Source of the DNA: Pseudomonadota bacterium
GTDB lineage: Bacteria > Myxococcota_A > UBA796 > CAJQPC01
DNA: 64,000 nucleotides
Direction: 5' to 3'
NCBI GenBank assembly: GCA_024228935.1
Contig: JAAESX010000033.1
Location: forward strand, 1 to 64,000
Part shown: piece by piece, positions 1-7,704 of the stretch
Numbering within the stretch: the first letter of the stretch is position 1
How the letters are laid out: the number at the start of each line of letters is the position of its first letter
The notes under the pieces: generated by a model
What the model was told of the DNA's origin: nothing
Seen by the model: the letters and a program-made list of their open reading frames with translations, nothing else
Databases searched by the model: none
Translations under genes and position numbers: made by a program

Positions 1-186
1 CACCACAACAGCTTCAGCGCCGTTCGGCGACGGTTGTGGAACACGAAGACGTGGCCGCTGGTCGGGGCGCCGTCCAGGACACGACGGACCTCGCCCGACA
101 GCCCGTCGAGGACCCGCTGTGGAGCAGTTGCGGAAGTCCGCCGGCTTCGTCGCCAGGTGGATGCGCGTGCGGTCCAGGTTCAGCAC
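1..186 (-). pseudogene. IS66-type TnpB, partial and frameshifted
   Basis: From a GTG at 186 the frame reads VLNLDRTRIHLATKPADFRN, the N-terminal signature of the IS66 accessory protein TnpB (Orf2). It then runs into nonsense. The expected continuation (DGLSGEVRRVLDGAP, later HVFVFHNRRRTALKLLW) is present in another frame from about position 110 down to the window edge. A one-base shift therefore lies at roughly 110-128. TnpB is needed for IS66 transposition, so this copy is probably dead unless the indel is a sequencing error. Its start overlaps the stop of the upstream tnpA gene, as is usual in IS66 elements. The TnpC transposase would lie beyond the left edge. Confidence 0.75.
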
Positions 187-458
187 AACGCGTCCACCAA
201 CCGACGGAGTTCGCCAGCGTCGAAGCCCGCGGTGACCTCGAGCTGGACCGCGGCGCGGAGACGGAGCACGAACGCGGGCCCATGCGACGGCGGGACCACA
301 TCCACGAACGTCGGCCGGGTCAGCGCCTTCTGCCAGCGGGACAGCGAGTTCGCGGACACGTCCTGCTTCTTCGCGAACGCGGCCTTGCTCAAGCCAGACG
401 ACTCCCACTCGGCCAGCAGCTGCCGCTTCTCTTCCTCGCTTCGACGTCGCACCCGCAC
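180..458 (-). CDS. tnpA: IS66-type TnpA accessory protein
   Basis: This 92-residue protein begins with a helix-turn-helix region (EEEKRQLLAEWESSGLSKAA followed by FAKKQDVSANSLSRWQKAL), typical of the IS66 Orf1/TnpA accessory protein. The rest carries a short beta-rich segment (VVPPSHGPAFVLRLRAAVQL) and a final helix (GELRRLVDAL), also as in that family. The stop overlaps the start of the tnpB-like gene by a few bases, the normal IS66 arrangement. The length is a little short for the family but looks complete. The ATG at 458 is the first good start. It marks the edge of the element, since a remnant of an unrelated gene begins within 70 bases upstream. Confidence 0.75.
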   Translation of the reverse strand: MRVRRRSEEEKRQLLAEWESSGLSKAAFAKKQDVSANSLSRWQKALTRPTFVDVVPPSHGPAFVLRLRAAVQLEVTAGFDAGELRRLVDALC

Positions 459-521
459 CTCCGAGAGGAGGGTCTACGCAGTCAGCAGGCCGGCGTCAGG
501 ATGGGCTCGCCGGAGGGATAC

Positions 522-768
522 GTACTACTACGGCTACGGCGGTCTCTACAGCAACGGAAGCGACGACTTCTACCAGATCGCCGACACGACGGGCACCGAC
601 GGGAACATCTCGGCCGAGCCCGACTACGTCGACTACGACACGGGCCTCGACGCCGAAGACTGGGACCTGACGCTCGACACGGGCTCGGCCTCGATCGACG
701 CGGGCACGGATGCGGACGGCTCGACCGCCGATATCGGCGCCTACGGTGGAAGTGGCGGCAGCTGGTAG
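522..768 (+). pseudogene. 3' remnant of a secreted parallel-beta-helix-type protein
   Basis: The frame ending at 768 reads YYYGYGGLYSNGSDDF, later SAEPDYVDYDTG, and ends GSASIDAGTDADGSTADIGAYGG. This is the C-terminal signature of secreted right-handed beta-helix proteins of the choice-of-anchor type, where the motifs 'pdfvd', 'gSpaIDAG' and 'DIGAYGG' recur. The upstream part of the gene is missing. The open frame continues only through antisense IS66 sequence, so the IS66-like element appears to have landed in or next to this gene. The exact junction, somewhere between about 460 and 522, could not be fixed because no clear terminal inverted repeat was found. Confidence 0.6.
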
Positions 769-788
769 AGACCGGGGTCTCCGCGGAG

Positions 789-1967
789 CTACTTCGCGGA
801 GGCCTGGCCGGGCACGATGTCCACGGCGTCGTACTTGGCCCAGGCCATCGCCTCGTCGTGCGTGGCCGGCTCGCCGACACGCGGGACGAGGTTCAGCTTG
901 GCCGTCTCGAAGAAGCCCTCGATGGTGCGGAACATGCTGCTGGTGTCGATCCAGCAGGCCCGCATGCAGCCGTCGCAGGCGCCGGCCTCGAGCTTGCGCT
1001 GGTACTCGTACTCGACGCTCTTGAAGTACTCCTCGAAGTCCGGGTCGAGGAAGTGCTTGTAGCCGTGGCTCGTCCGGTGGCAGATGGTGAACTGCCCGTT
1101 CGGTGAGATCGAGAAGTACAGCGCGCCGGCGTCGCAGCCGTCCGCGGGGAACCGGCCGGTCTTCAGGTAGATCCGGCTGTTCTCGAGGTACGGCGTCGAG
1201 TTCAGGATGGGCCAGCCTTCCTTCTTCATCCGGATGAGCGCGTCGTACACGCGGTCGATGCGTCCGGCGACGTCGTCCTGGGGGCCCGCGGCCAGGCCCA
1301 TCTCGGGCCGGTGGCGGATGAACCGCGCTTCCCAGTTCCGCACGCCGTCCTTGCTGTTGGCCAGGAGCTCGATGGGGAGGAAGCTGATGGCGAACCCGAT
1401 CTCCTTGGCGAAGCGGACCATGTCGGTCAGCTCCTCGAGGTTCAGGTTGCTGACCACGCAGTTGATGATCGGCATCCCGCCCGAGCCCTTCAGCTTGTTG
1501 GCCAGGTAGACCATGTTGCTGACGGCGCCTTCCCAGCTGCCCTCGACCTCGCAGATGTAGTCGAAGCGGGCCGGATACAGGCTGTCGAGGCTGATGCTGA
1601 AGTTCTTGACGCCGTACTCGATGGCCTTGTCCAGGCGCTCGCGTGGGACCTGGACGCCGTTGGTCAGGAGCCGCACGTTGAGGCCGGCGTCGACGAACTC
1701 CTTGGCGGCCTCCTCGACGTTCTCGTACGCGAAGGGCTCGCCGCCGCCGATCGAGAGCTGGACCACGCCGATGCGGGCCATGCGCTGGGCCATCTGTCGG
1801 ATCTCGGGGATCGACAGCTCTTCCTTCTTGTTCCCGTACCGCCAGATGCCGCACATCTTGCAGGTCAGATCGCAGCGGTGCGTGATGCCGAAGTGGGCGT
1901 AGACGGGGACGCGCCGGGTGACGGCGGCCTGGGCGATGCGGACGTAGTTCTTGAGGTTCAGCTTCAC
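789..1967 (-). CDS. radical SAM protein with SPASM-like C-terminus
   Basis: This 392-residue protein has the radical SAM cluster motif CDLTCKMC at residues 32-39, which binds a 4Fe-4S cluster and S-adenosylmethionine. The SAM-binding GGGEP follows (IGGGEPFAYENV). The C-terminus carries further cysteines (a Cys in DGCDAGALYFS, TICHR, then GACDGCMRACW), as in SPASM/twitch proteins that hold auxiliary clusters. The start is a GTG at 1967 whose last bases form the TGA stop of the DegT aminotransferase gene (GTGA overlap), so the two are translationally coupled and probably act on one substrate. Such pairs occur in amino-sugar, antibiotic and cofactor pathways. The substrate cannot be told from sequence. 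Confidence 0.85.
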   Translation of the reverse strand: MKLNLKNYVRIAQAAVTRRVPVYAHFGITHRCDLTCKMCGIWRYGNKKEELSIPEIRQMAQRMARIGVVQLSIGGGEPFAYENVEEAAKEFVDAGLNVRLLTNGVQVPRERLDKAIEYGVKNFSISLDSLYPARFDYICEVEGSWEGAVSNMVYLANKLKGSGGMPIINCVVSNLNLEELTDMVRFAKEIGFAISFLPIELLANSKDGVRNWEARFIRHRPEMGLAAGPQDDVAGRIDRVYDALIRMKKEGWPILNSTPYLENSRIYLKTGRFPADGCDAGALYFSISPNGQFTICHRTSHGYKHFLDPDFEEYFKSVEYEYQRKLEAGACDGCMRACWIDTSSMFRTIEGFFETAKLNLVPRVGEPATHDEAMAWAKYDAVDIVPGQASAK

Positions 1968-3214
1968 GGACCGAGCTCCAGACAGGCCTGACGGACAGTC
2001 TCGCACATGTGCTCGAGGTCGCTGTTCGAAAGGTTGGGATGCACCGGGATGTGCAACAGATCGGCCACGGCGGTCTCGGCGTTCGGGCAGCGAGAGGCGT
2101 GGTCGGGGAACAGCGGGCTGCTGGCGTGGTTGCCCATGTAGCCGATGGTGGTGTCGACCCCGCGGCGTCGCAGGCCGGCAGCCAGGCCGTCGCGGTCGCG
2201 GTGGTGGACCACGAAGCTCATGTAGATGGGCTCGGCACCTTCGGGGTAGGTCGGGACGGTCAGGCCCGGGACGTGGCCCAGGTTGTCGTCCAGGAACCGG
2301 CCGTTCTTGATGCGGGCGCCGTTCAGGCCCTCGATGCGCTCGAGCTGCTTCAGGCCGACCGCCGCCTGGACCGCCCGCGGGCGCGCCTTCTGGTAGTAGG
2401 TCGGGACCGAGTCGTAGGTCTTCTCGGCCTCGCCGAACCGCTCGTGGATCGGGTCCTTGCCGAGCCGGTTCCCGAGCACGACCGCCGGGTGCACGGTGAA
2501 CGGGTACACGAGCGGATGGGTGGCGACCATCATCGCCAGGCCGGTCAGCGTCTCCTTGGCCGAGACGGACAGGGGCGCCCACTCGGCGGCCTCCATCTTG
2601 GCTCGGACGCTGGCGGCGAGCTCGGCGTCGTCGGTCGTGATCATCGCGCCCGAGAGCGTCGTGATGTTCTTCGTCAGGCCGAACGTGAAGTAGCTGGCGT
2701 CGCCGAAGCCACCGACCCGCTTGCCCTTGTACCGAGCGCCCGTCGCCTGGGCGACGTCCTCGATGACCTTGATGCCGTGCTTGTCCGCGATCTTCCGGAT
2801 CGGGTCCATGTCGCAGGGCGTGCCGAACAGGTGGGTCGGGACGACGGCCTTGGTGTTCTCGGTGATGGCCGCCTCGAACGCGTCGGGGTCGAGCACGTGC
2901 GTGGTCTCGCCGATGTCCGCGAAGACGGGCGTGATGCCGCTCGCGACGCCCAGCGCCGGGATGGCGAAGTAGGTCAGCGCGGGGATGATGACCTCGTCGC
3001 CCGCGCCGAACCCCCAGCCGTCCAGCAGCAGGTGGAAGCCGTAGCGAGCGCTCGGCACCATGACGGCGTGCTCGTGCCCGATGTACTCGGCGAAGGTGCG
3101 CTCGAACTTCTCGACCACGGGCCGGTCATCGCCCTTGCGGGACAGGTAGCGTGCGGCGACGAGCGCCTCGCGGGGGCTGAACGAAGGCGAGAAGCGGGGG
3201 ATCTTTCCGAACAT
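1964..3214 (-). CDS. DegT/DnrJ/EryC1/StrS-family PLP aminotransferase
   Basis: The 416-residue protein has the full fold of the DegT/StrS sugar aminotransferase family. It shows an N-terminal VEKFERTFAEYIGHEHAV, the substrate/PLP segment DEVIIPALTYFAIPALGV, the conserved IEDVAQATGARY, and the PLP lysine in FGLTKNITTLSGAMI (Lys182). Family members move an amino group to keto-sugars or related keto compounds. I chose the ATG at 3214 (MFGKIPRF), preceded by GGAG about 11 nt upstream. A GTG at 3241 would add nine residues (MALPGAACL) and is less likely. It is first in a two-gene unit with the radical SAM gene, which it overlaps by 4 nt. A divergent lipoprotein gene starts at 3288. Confidence 0.88.
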   Translation of the reverse strand: MFGKIPRFSPSFSPREALVAARYLSRKGDDRPVVEKFERTFAEYIGHEHAVMVPSARYGFHLLLDGWGFGAGDEVIIPALTYFAIPALGVASGITPVFADIGETTHVLDPDAFEAAITENTKAVVPTHLFGTPCDMDPIRKIADKHGIKVIEDVAQATGARYKGKRVGGFGDASYFTFGLTKNITTLSGAMITTDDAELAASVRAKMEAAEWAPLSVSAKETLTGLAMMVATHPLVYPFTVHPAVVLGNRLGKDPIHERFGEAEKTYDSVPTYYQKARPRAVQAAVGLKQLERIEGLNGARIKNGRFLDDNLGHVPGLTVPTYPEGAEPIYMSFVVHHRDRDGLAAGLRRRGVDTTIGYMGNHASSPLFPDHASRCPNAETAVADLLHIPVHPNLSNSDLEHMCETVRQACLELGP

Positions 3215-3287
3215 CAGGCAGGCAGCTCCAGGCAGCGCCACCTCTTAGCCGATCGATGCCCGCAGGGTTGCGGTTACGGTTCGGCCC

Positions 3288-4790
3288 GTGCTGTGGCTCT
3301 CGCTGTTCGCGTGCAACGACTCCGGACCCGACTCGGGGGCATCCCATCCGCCCGATGGTGAGGGCATCACGCTCGGCGAGATCCAGGCCTGCCCCGAGCC
3401 CGTGGCGCCCCACTGGACGGACGACACCAGCCGCTTCGCCGGCCACCCGGACCCGCAGAACGAGCACCACCTGGGTGGCTACGTAGCGGTCGACGATCTG
3501 GACGGGGATGGCGATCAGGACGTCCTGCTCGGCTTCCCGAACGTGGTCTGGGACATCTGGTGGAACGAGGGCGGTGTGTTCTCGCCGACACCGTGGGTCG
3601 GGCGCGAGACGTCCTGGGTGCCGACGCTCGCGGATGTGGACGGGGACGGGGATCGAGACGTCGTGATGACGCAGCTCAAGGACCCTGCGGAGCTGTGGCT
3701 CAACGACGGTGGAGTGTTCACGCCGGGCTCGCTCGAGACCGTCGAGGACCGCAAGTCCCGCGAGCTGGTCGCGCTGAACCTGGACGACGACGGTCACCTC
3801 GACCTGTACGTGATGGCCGACACGGGGGCCGCGAAGAGCGACGACACGAACATCGAGAAGCGGACCGACTACGCGCTGCGGTCGAACGCACCCGCGAGCT
3901 GGAACGTGGGCGCCGGTGACTACGACCACGGCCGGGGGTTCGACGCCCAGGTCGTCGACTGGGACGGTGACGGGGACGACGACGTCATGGTCGCGGACGA
4001 CGAGGGCTGGCGGTATGGCGGGAACCGGCTCTTCGACAACCAAGACGGCGAGCTCGTCGACGTCAGCGACCAGACCGGCTTCTACATCGAGGTCGCGGCG
4101 ATGGGGCTCGACGTGGCCGATTTCGACGGCGACCGCGCGCTCGACGTCTACATCTCGGCCATCGGGTCGTCCCACCTTCTCCAGCAGCTCGACGGGCAGT
4201 TCGTGGACGTGACCGGCCCGTTGGCGGCCAACCCTGTCCAGAGCGAGGAGGAGATGGGCTGGGGCGTCCTGATCCGCGATCTCGACAACGACGGCCGCCC
4301 GGACCTGGTGACCGCCCAGGGGGACCTCTGGTACGAGGCCAAGCCCGGTCCGGACACCGTCTACCAGGCGCCGATCGACGTCCTGCGGCAGGTCGAGGGC
4401 GGCTTCTTGCAGAGTGGGCCGGACTGGGGCTTCCCGACCGAGGGGTCCTACCGCTCGCTCGTGACGTGGGACGAGAACGACGACGGCGTGCTGGACGTGC
4501 TGGCGACCGACGTGGTGGGTGCGCCGCACCTGCTGCTGAGCGACGGCTGCTCGTCCGGAGCGTGGCTCTCGGTCGACGCGCCCGTGGGCTCGAGGGTCGA
4601 GGTGCTGGCGGGTGGCCGGTGGTACGTGAAGCGCGCGACCCATGCCTCGAGCTTCGGAGGCGCCGGGCCGGCCACCGTGCACGTCGGGCTCGGGGAGGCG
4701 GACGTCGAGGAGCTCTGGGTCACGCTTCCCGGCGGGACGCAGCGGTACCAGGCGGACTTCGAAGGGCGCCGGTCGGTTCGGGTCGAGTAG
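3288..4790 (+). CDS. FG-GAP/VCBS-repeat lipoprotein with ASPIC/UnbV-like C-terminus
   Basis: The 500-residue product opens with a short lipoprotein signal (MLWLSLFAC, GTG start), so it should be anchored in the outer membrane or on the surface. The body is a beta-propeller of FG-GAP/VCBS repeats. These are seen as repeated Asp-rich calcium loops such as DLDGDGDQD, DVDGDGDRD, DWDGDGDDD and DLDNDGRPD. The last 80 residues (GSRVEVLAGGRWY, then TVHVGLGEADVEELWVTLPG) match the ASPIC/UnbV domain that follows such propellers in CRTAC1-type proteins. A role in adhesion or surface binding is usual for the family, but no specific ligand can be named. Confidence 0.87.
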   Translation: MLWLSLFACNDSGPDSGASHPPDGEGITLGEIQACPEPVAPHWTDDTSRFAGHPDPQNEHHLGGYVAVDDLDGDGDQDVLLGFPNVVWDIWWNEGGVFSPTPWVGRETSWVPTLADVDGDGDRDVVMTQLKDPAELWLNDGGVFTPGSLETVEDRKSRELVALNLDDDGHLDLYVMADTGAAKSDDTNIEKRTDYALRSNAPASWNVGAGDYDHGRGFDAQVVDWDGDGDDDVMVADDEGWRYGGNRLFDNQDGELVDVSDQTGFYIEVAAMGLDVADFDGDRALDVYISAIGSSHLLQQLDGQFVDVTGPLAANPVQSEEEMGWGVLIRDLDNDGRPDLVTAQGDLWYEAKPGPDTVYQAPIDVLRQVEGGFLQSGPDWGFPTEGSYRSLVTWDENDDGVLDVLATDVVGAPHLLLSDGCSSGAWLSVDAPVGSRVEVLAGGRWYVKRATHASSFGGAGPATVHVGLGEADVEELWVTLPGGTQRYQADFEGRRSVRVE

Positions 4791-4963
4791 CCCGTCGGTT
4801 CCTGGATGCAAGCCCTGTGTCGAGACGCACAGATGGCTAGGCCGAGGGCACACGGTGGATTCTGCAAAAGGTCGCAACATCAAAGATTTGCGGCGGACTA
4901 TCCGGTGGAAATGGACTTGGCGGGCGGACTCTACGTGGGTATGTGGAGCACGGAGGACGCATC

Positions 4964-5827
4964 GTGTTGAGCACCTTGTGGAACGTCGAGAATCCGGCAG
5001 TCAGGACGCCGCCGGTCACCGCCAGGACGGTCATGGATCGGGTCACGGAGCGCTGGTCGAACGACCACGCGTTGCCGGCCATCACGCCGCACATCGGCCG
5101 CCAGGTGGATCGGTTCGCGTTCCGGGAAGACCAGACCTGGCACGACACCCGTTCGCTCGTCCGGCAGGACCCGCTCCTGACCGCGCTCGTCCTTCGGGAG
5201 GCCAACCGCGCCCACGGGTGCCAGTCGCTGGACGGGGCGCTCGAAGGGCTCCGGTCGGCGGGCGTCCGCGAGCTCCTGCACCGCGTCGCGCACGGGTCGG
5301 TCCGGATGCACGACCCGGACGTCATCGGCTGGATGACCGAGACCCAGCACTACTCCTGGCGCCTGGGCCGGGCCGCCGCCGCGGTGGCACGGTTCACGAC
5401 GCTCGACGTCGCTCGGGTCCGCACGGCGGCGACGCTCGCCGACGTGGGGCTGTTGGTCGGGCTCTCGGTCCTGGCCGACGGCTGGAGCGTCCGCAAGCAC
5501 CCGCGGCTCGTGATGGAGCTCCTCGAGGCCGGTCAGCACACCCTCGGCTGGTACCTGGCCGACGCCTGGGCGCTTCCGGCCGAGCTGCAGCTCATCATCG
5601 GCAACGGAAGCTCGCTCGAGGTCCAAGGCCACGCCCATCCGACGCTGGCGGCGCTACGCATCGCGCGCTCGCTCCTCTTCGACATGGGCCTGGAGCTTCG
5701 CCTGCCCTGCATGCGCGGCGAGCCCCCCCATCCGACGCAGCTCGTCGAGGCGCTCGACGCACTCGGCCTCGGCAAGGTGCAGCTGCTCGCTGTCCGTGCC
5801 GAAGCCCGCCGCCAGCTTCTCGGCTAG
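4964..5827 (+). CDS. HDOD-domain protein
   Basis: This 287-residue protein is mostly alpha-helical and carries the HDOD pattern: DPLLTALVLREANRA, then SLDGALEGLRSAGVRELLHR, then a helical core (ATLADVGLLVGLSVL). HDOD domains are signalling relatives of HD phosphohydrolases that generally lack the catalytic His/Asp pairs. They act in regulatory output, often with cyclic-di-GMP or chemotaxis-like systems. I chose the GTG at 4964 because GGAGG lies seven bases upstream. A GTG at 4943 would add seven residues. No partner domain is present, so it may act as an adaptor. The 170 bases upstream hold no gene and presumably the promoter. Confidence 0.75.
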   Translation: MLSTLWNVENPAVRTPPVTARTVMDRVTERWSNDHALPAITPHIGRQVDRFAFREDQTWHDTRSLVRQDPLLTALVLREANRAHGCQSLDGALEGLRSAGVRELLHRVAHGSVRMHDPDVIGWMTETQHYSWRLGRAAAAVARFTTLDVARVRTAATLADVGLLVGLSVLADGWSVRKHPRLVMELLEAGQHTLGWYLADAWALPAELQLIIGNGSSLEVQGHAHPTLAALRIARSLLFDMGLELRLPCMRGEPPHPTQLVEALDALGLGKVQLLAVRAEARRQLLG

Positions 5828-5841
5828 TTCACTCGCTCGGG

Positions 5842-5892
5842 TCAGTCACAAGTCGGGTCCTTGTCACCACAGGCCAGGAGGAGGAGGGTCAT
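5842..5892 (-). CDS. possible 16-residue micro-lipoprotein
   Basis: The frame reads MTLLLLACGDKDPTCD and stops. The first eight residues are a compact lipobox signal (LLLLAC) like those of the real lipoproteins in this window, and the sequence after Cys is acidic. No good ribosome-binding site precedes the ATG. It may be a genuine tiny lipoprotein, the 5' stub of a decayed lipoprotein gene, or chance. Antisense to nothing recognisable. Confidence 0.3.
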   Translation of the reverse strand: MTLLLLACGDKDPTCD

Positions 5893-6171
5893 GGGTGGTC
5901 TCGCGTGAAGAGGGGACTCCAACGTAGGGGGCTCCCGACGCGCTGTGACCAGTCCTCGCTCTGACCCGACGTCGTGGACTTCCGCCGCCGCGAGCCGAAT
6001 CCTGGCGCCCGGTGTGGCGGAGCTCCAGCTCTCCTGCGCGACAACGGACTCGGGCTGCGGGCCACCCTGCTCGGCTGATCCGCTCGGCTGATCTGTTCGC
6101 TTTCGCCCAGACCCCTGGGCGGAGCCGCCCGGATCGATGGCGGGATCCGCCCTGGAGGCGTCACTTCGGGC
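5893..6171. other. intergenic region with no supported gene
   Basis: About 280 bases between the HDOD gene and the sigma-54 promoter. Short open frames exist on both strands, but none has a ribosome-binding site, a domain or sensible composition. It probably holds upstream activator sites for the sigma-54 promoter at 6172. I could not pick out a convincing dyad. Confidence 0.4.
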
Positions 6172-6186
6172 TGGCACGGGCCTTGC
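6172..6186 (+). promoter_or_regulatory. sigma-54 (-24/-12) promoter
   Basis: TGGCAC at 6172-6177 and TTGC at 6183-6186, separated by five bases, match the sigma-54 consensus (TGGCAC-N5-TTGC) exactly. The predicted transcription start is near 6198. The next gene starts at 6220 with GGAG nine bases upstream. Such promoters need an enhancer-binding activator ATPase; none is encoded nearby. Confidence 0.85.
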
Positions 6187-6219
6187 TTTGGGGGAGGTGA
6201 CCCCAGAACGGAGCTCCGA

Positions 6220-6402
6220 ATGCTCGGCGCCATCGCGAACGACCCGTCCCTCTTCATCCTCTGCATGAGCATCGCGTTCGCGATCGGCATCCCGCTGGCG
6301 GTTCCGATCTACTGGATGCGCGCCGTGCAGTTCCCGAATGGTGTGCCGTCCGACGAGCCGACTGGCACCGACAGCACGGACGAGATGCCGCTCGCGGCCT
6401 AG
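6220..6402 (+). CDS. small single-pass membrane protein, sigma-54 controlled
   Basis: A 60-residue protein with one hydrophobic helix (about residues 10-33, LFILCMSIAFAIGIPLAV) and a polar acidic tail (DEPTGTDSTDEMPLAA). The ATG at 6220 has CGGAG at a good distance. It is the only gene directly downstream of a perfect sigma-54 promoter, and a convergent gene ends 95 bases beyond it. The transcript is therefore probably monocistronic and its expression tightly controlled. It is too short for a family call. Membrane micro-proteins of this kind often modulate a larger membrane complex, but nothing here shows which one. Confidence 0.7.
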   Translation: MLGAIANDPSLFILCMSIAFAIGIPLAVPIYWMRAVQFPNGVPSDEPTGTDSTDEMPLAA

Positions 6403-6496
6403 TCCAGGACTGCTGAGCTGGTCCGTGATGTAGCCGAGGTGGTTCGACCGGAGGAGCGAGCTTCTCCCGCTCGGCCGGCTCGTCGTGCGTCGAGCA

Positions 6497-6847
6497 TCAC
6501 AGAATGGTCCCCATGAAGTAGAGCGGCGGTGGGAAGAGGGCGTCCTCGACCTGTTCTGCCGCGTCGGCGAGCGCCTCGAGCTGGGGCTCGACAGTGCCCA
6601 GGGTGAGCACGCTCGAGGCGGCGAGCAGGATGGCCCCGTTCCGCGTGAGCATCCGCCCGAACGGATCGACGCGGACCCGGATGCAGACCGGTCCGCCCTG
6701 GGCGGCGAGGAAGCGCCGGGCTTCGGCGGTGGTCATCGCGGAGACGTCTGGGACGCGGCGGCCGCAGGCGGAGCAGTCGCGGCCATCGCCAGAGCCGGAG
6801 AGGTCGTCCCAGGTCAAGGGACAGGAGAAGCGGAAGCGGAGGTCCAT
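6497..6847 (-). CDS. small Cys-containing membrane protein, unknown function
   Basis: The product (116 residues from the ATG at 6847, 123 from a GTG at 6868) begins with a compact domain: SCPLTWDDLSG, then a CSACGRRVPDVSAMT knuckle, then EARRFLAAQGGPVCIRVRVD. The spaced cysteines suggest a metal-binding or Cys-rich fold. A similar 'C..C...V.D.s.mt..E....l....g..C.r' layout occurs in small uncharacterised proteins of Bacteroidota and Myxococcota, by memory. One transmembrane helix follows (NGAILLAASSVLTLG). The start is uncertain. The gene converges with the sigma-54-driven micro-protein and diverges from the amidase gene. Confidence 0.65.
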   Translation of the reverse strand: MDLRFRFSCPLTWDDLSGSGDGRDCSACGRRVPDVSAMTTAEARRFLAAQGGPVCIRVRVDPFGRMLTRNGAILLAASSVLTLGTVEPQLEALADAAEQVEDALFPPPLYFMGTIL

Positions 6848-6960
6848 GGGGTGGAGCCTCGCGCTCACGTGTGCGAGTTCCGTGCAGATCAGGGGGAGAA
6901 GGTGCGGATCGTCGGAACACCGGTGTCGTTCGGTGGTCCACTACGCACGCCGAGGTCTCC

Positions 6961-7704
6961 ATGCTGCTGCTCTGTTCGCTGTCCCTCCCCACGCTCGCCG
7001 CCGAGTTCCCCGCCGACTTCGGCGTCCACAAGGTCACCATCGACCCCGGGCACGGCGCCCCAGGCAACCCGGGGAACGAGAACTGCACCTGCGCCGAGGA
7101 GGAGGACGAGATGCTGCGCGTCGCGGTCGAGCTGCGAGACCACCTGGTCGCCACCGGCCACTTCGACGTACACATGGCCCGCGAGGGCGAGGCCACGCCC
7201 GAGTACTGGCCGCGTGTGAACGCCGCTGCGGCCTACGGCAGCGAAGCGTTCCTGTCGCTGCACTCGGACACCCGCGCCCAAGCGACCGAGGTCGATGGCT
7301 GCTCGACGAACACCGAGCACCCCGGGTTCTCGGTCCTGTATTCGGACGAGCCCGAGGACCGTGAGCGCCGCGCGGGCCTGGGTCGCGCTGTCTCGGACGC
7401 GATGGCCGCCCAGGGCTTCACGCCGTACTCGGGCGCGGACTACGGCCAGGCCTACGACGCGGACCCGACAGCAGGCGTCTTCATCGACCGGCGCGGGCTG
7501 TTGATGCTGCGCCGTCCGACGATGCCCAGCGTGATCATCGAGACGCACCACGCGTGGGCGCCCGACGAGGTGGCGGCCTGGCAGACCACCGAGACGCTGG
7601 ATCGCTTCGAAGAGGCCGTCACCGTCGCGCTGATCGCGTTCCTGACGGTGGACGAGGCCTCTACAGCCGAAGCCCCCCATCCACCTCCACCACCCGACCC
7701 GTGA
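6961..7704 (+). CDS. N-acetylmuramoyl-L-alanine amidase, Amidase_3 type
   Basis: A 247-residue secreted amidase. Residues 1-13 (MLLLCSLSLPTLA) form a signal peptide. The zinc-site residues of the Amidase_3/AmiC family are visible: His31 in TIDPGHG, Glu50 in EDEMLRVAVELRD, His in FLSLHSDTRA, and the catalytic Glu in SVIIETHHAWAP. It should cut the amide bond between MurNAc and the stem peptide in the periplasm. Two extra cysteines after the first motif (NCTCAEEE) could form a disulfide. The C-terminal proline stretch is short and no cell-wall-binding domain is present. The 3' end overlaps the convergent SDR gene by 44 bases. Confidence 0.88.
   Translation: MLLLCSLSLPTLAAEFPADFGVHKVTIDPGHGAPGNPGNENCTCAEEEDEMLRVAVELRDHLVATGHFDVHMAREGEATPEYWPRVNAAAAYGSEAFLSLHSDTRAQATEVDGCSTNTEHPGFSVLYSDEPEDRERRAGLGRAVSDAMAAQGFTPYSGADYGQAYDADPTAGVFIDRRGLLMLRRPTMPSVIIETHHAWAPDEVAAWQTTETLDRFEEAVTVALIAFLTVDEASTAEAPHPPPPPDP

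Noticed and set aside
14..301. Minus-strand frame of 95 codons in the IS66 area
   Set aside because: It is the third frame, overlapping tnpA and tnpB; neither IS66 protein is read in it.
460..522. IS66 terminal inverted repeat
   Set aside because: A stretch such as GTCAGCAGGCCGGCGTC looks suggestive, but without the other end no inverted repeat or target duplication can be shown.
2009..3361. Plus-strand open frame of 450 codons over the DegT gene
   Set aside because: Antisense shadow; the DegT motifs on the minus strand are unambiguous.
6402..6497. GAGCG/CGCTC hairpin between two convergent genes as a terminator
   Set aside because: The stem is only five base pairs with a long loop and no U-tract; too weak to list.
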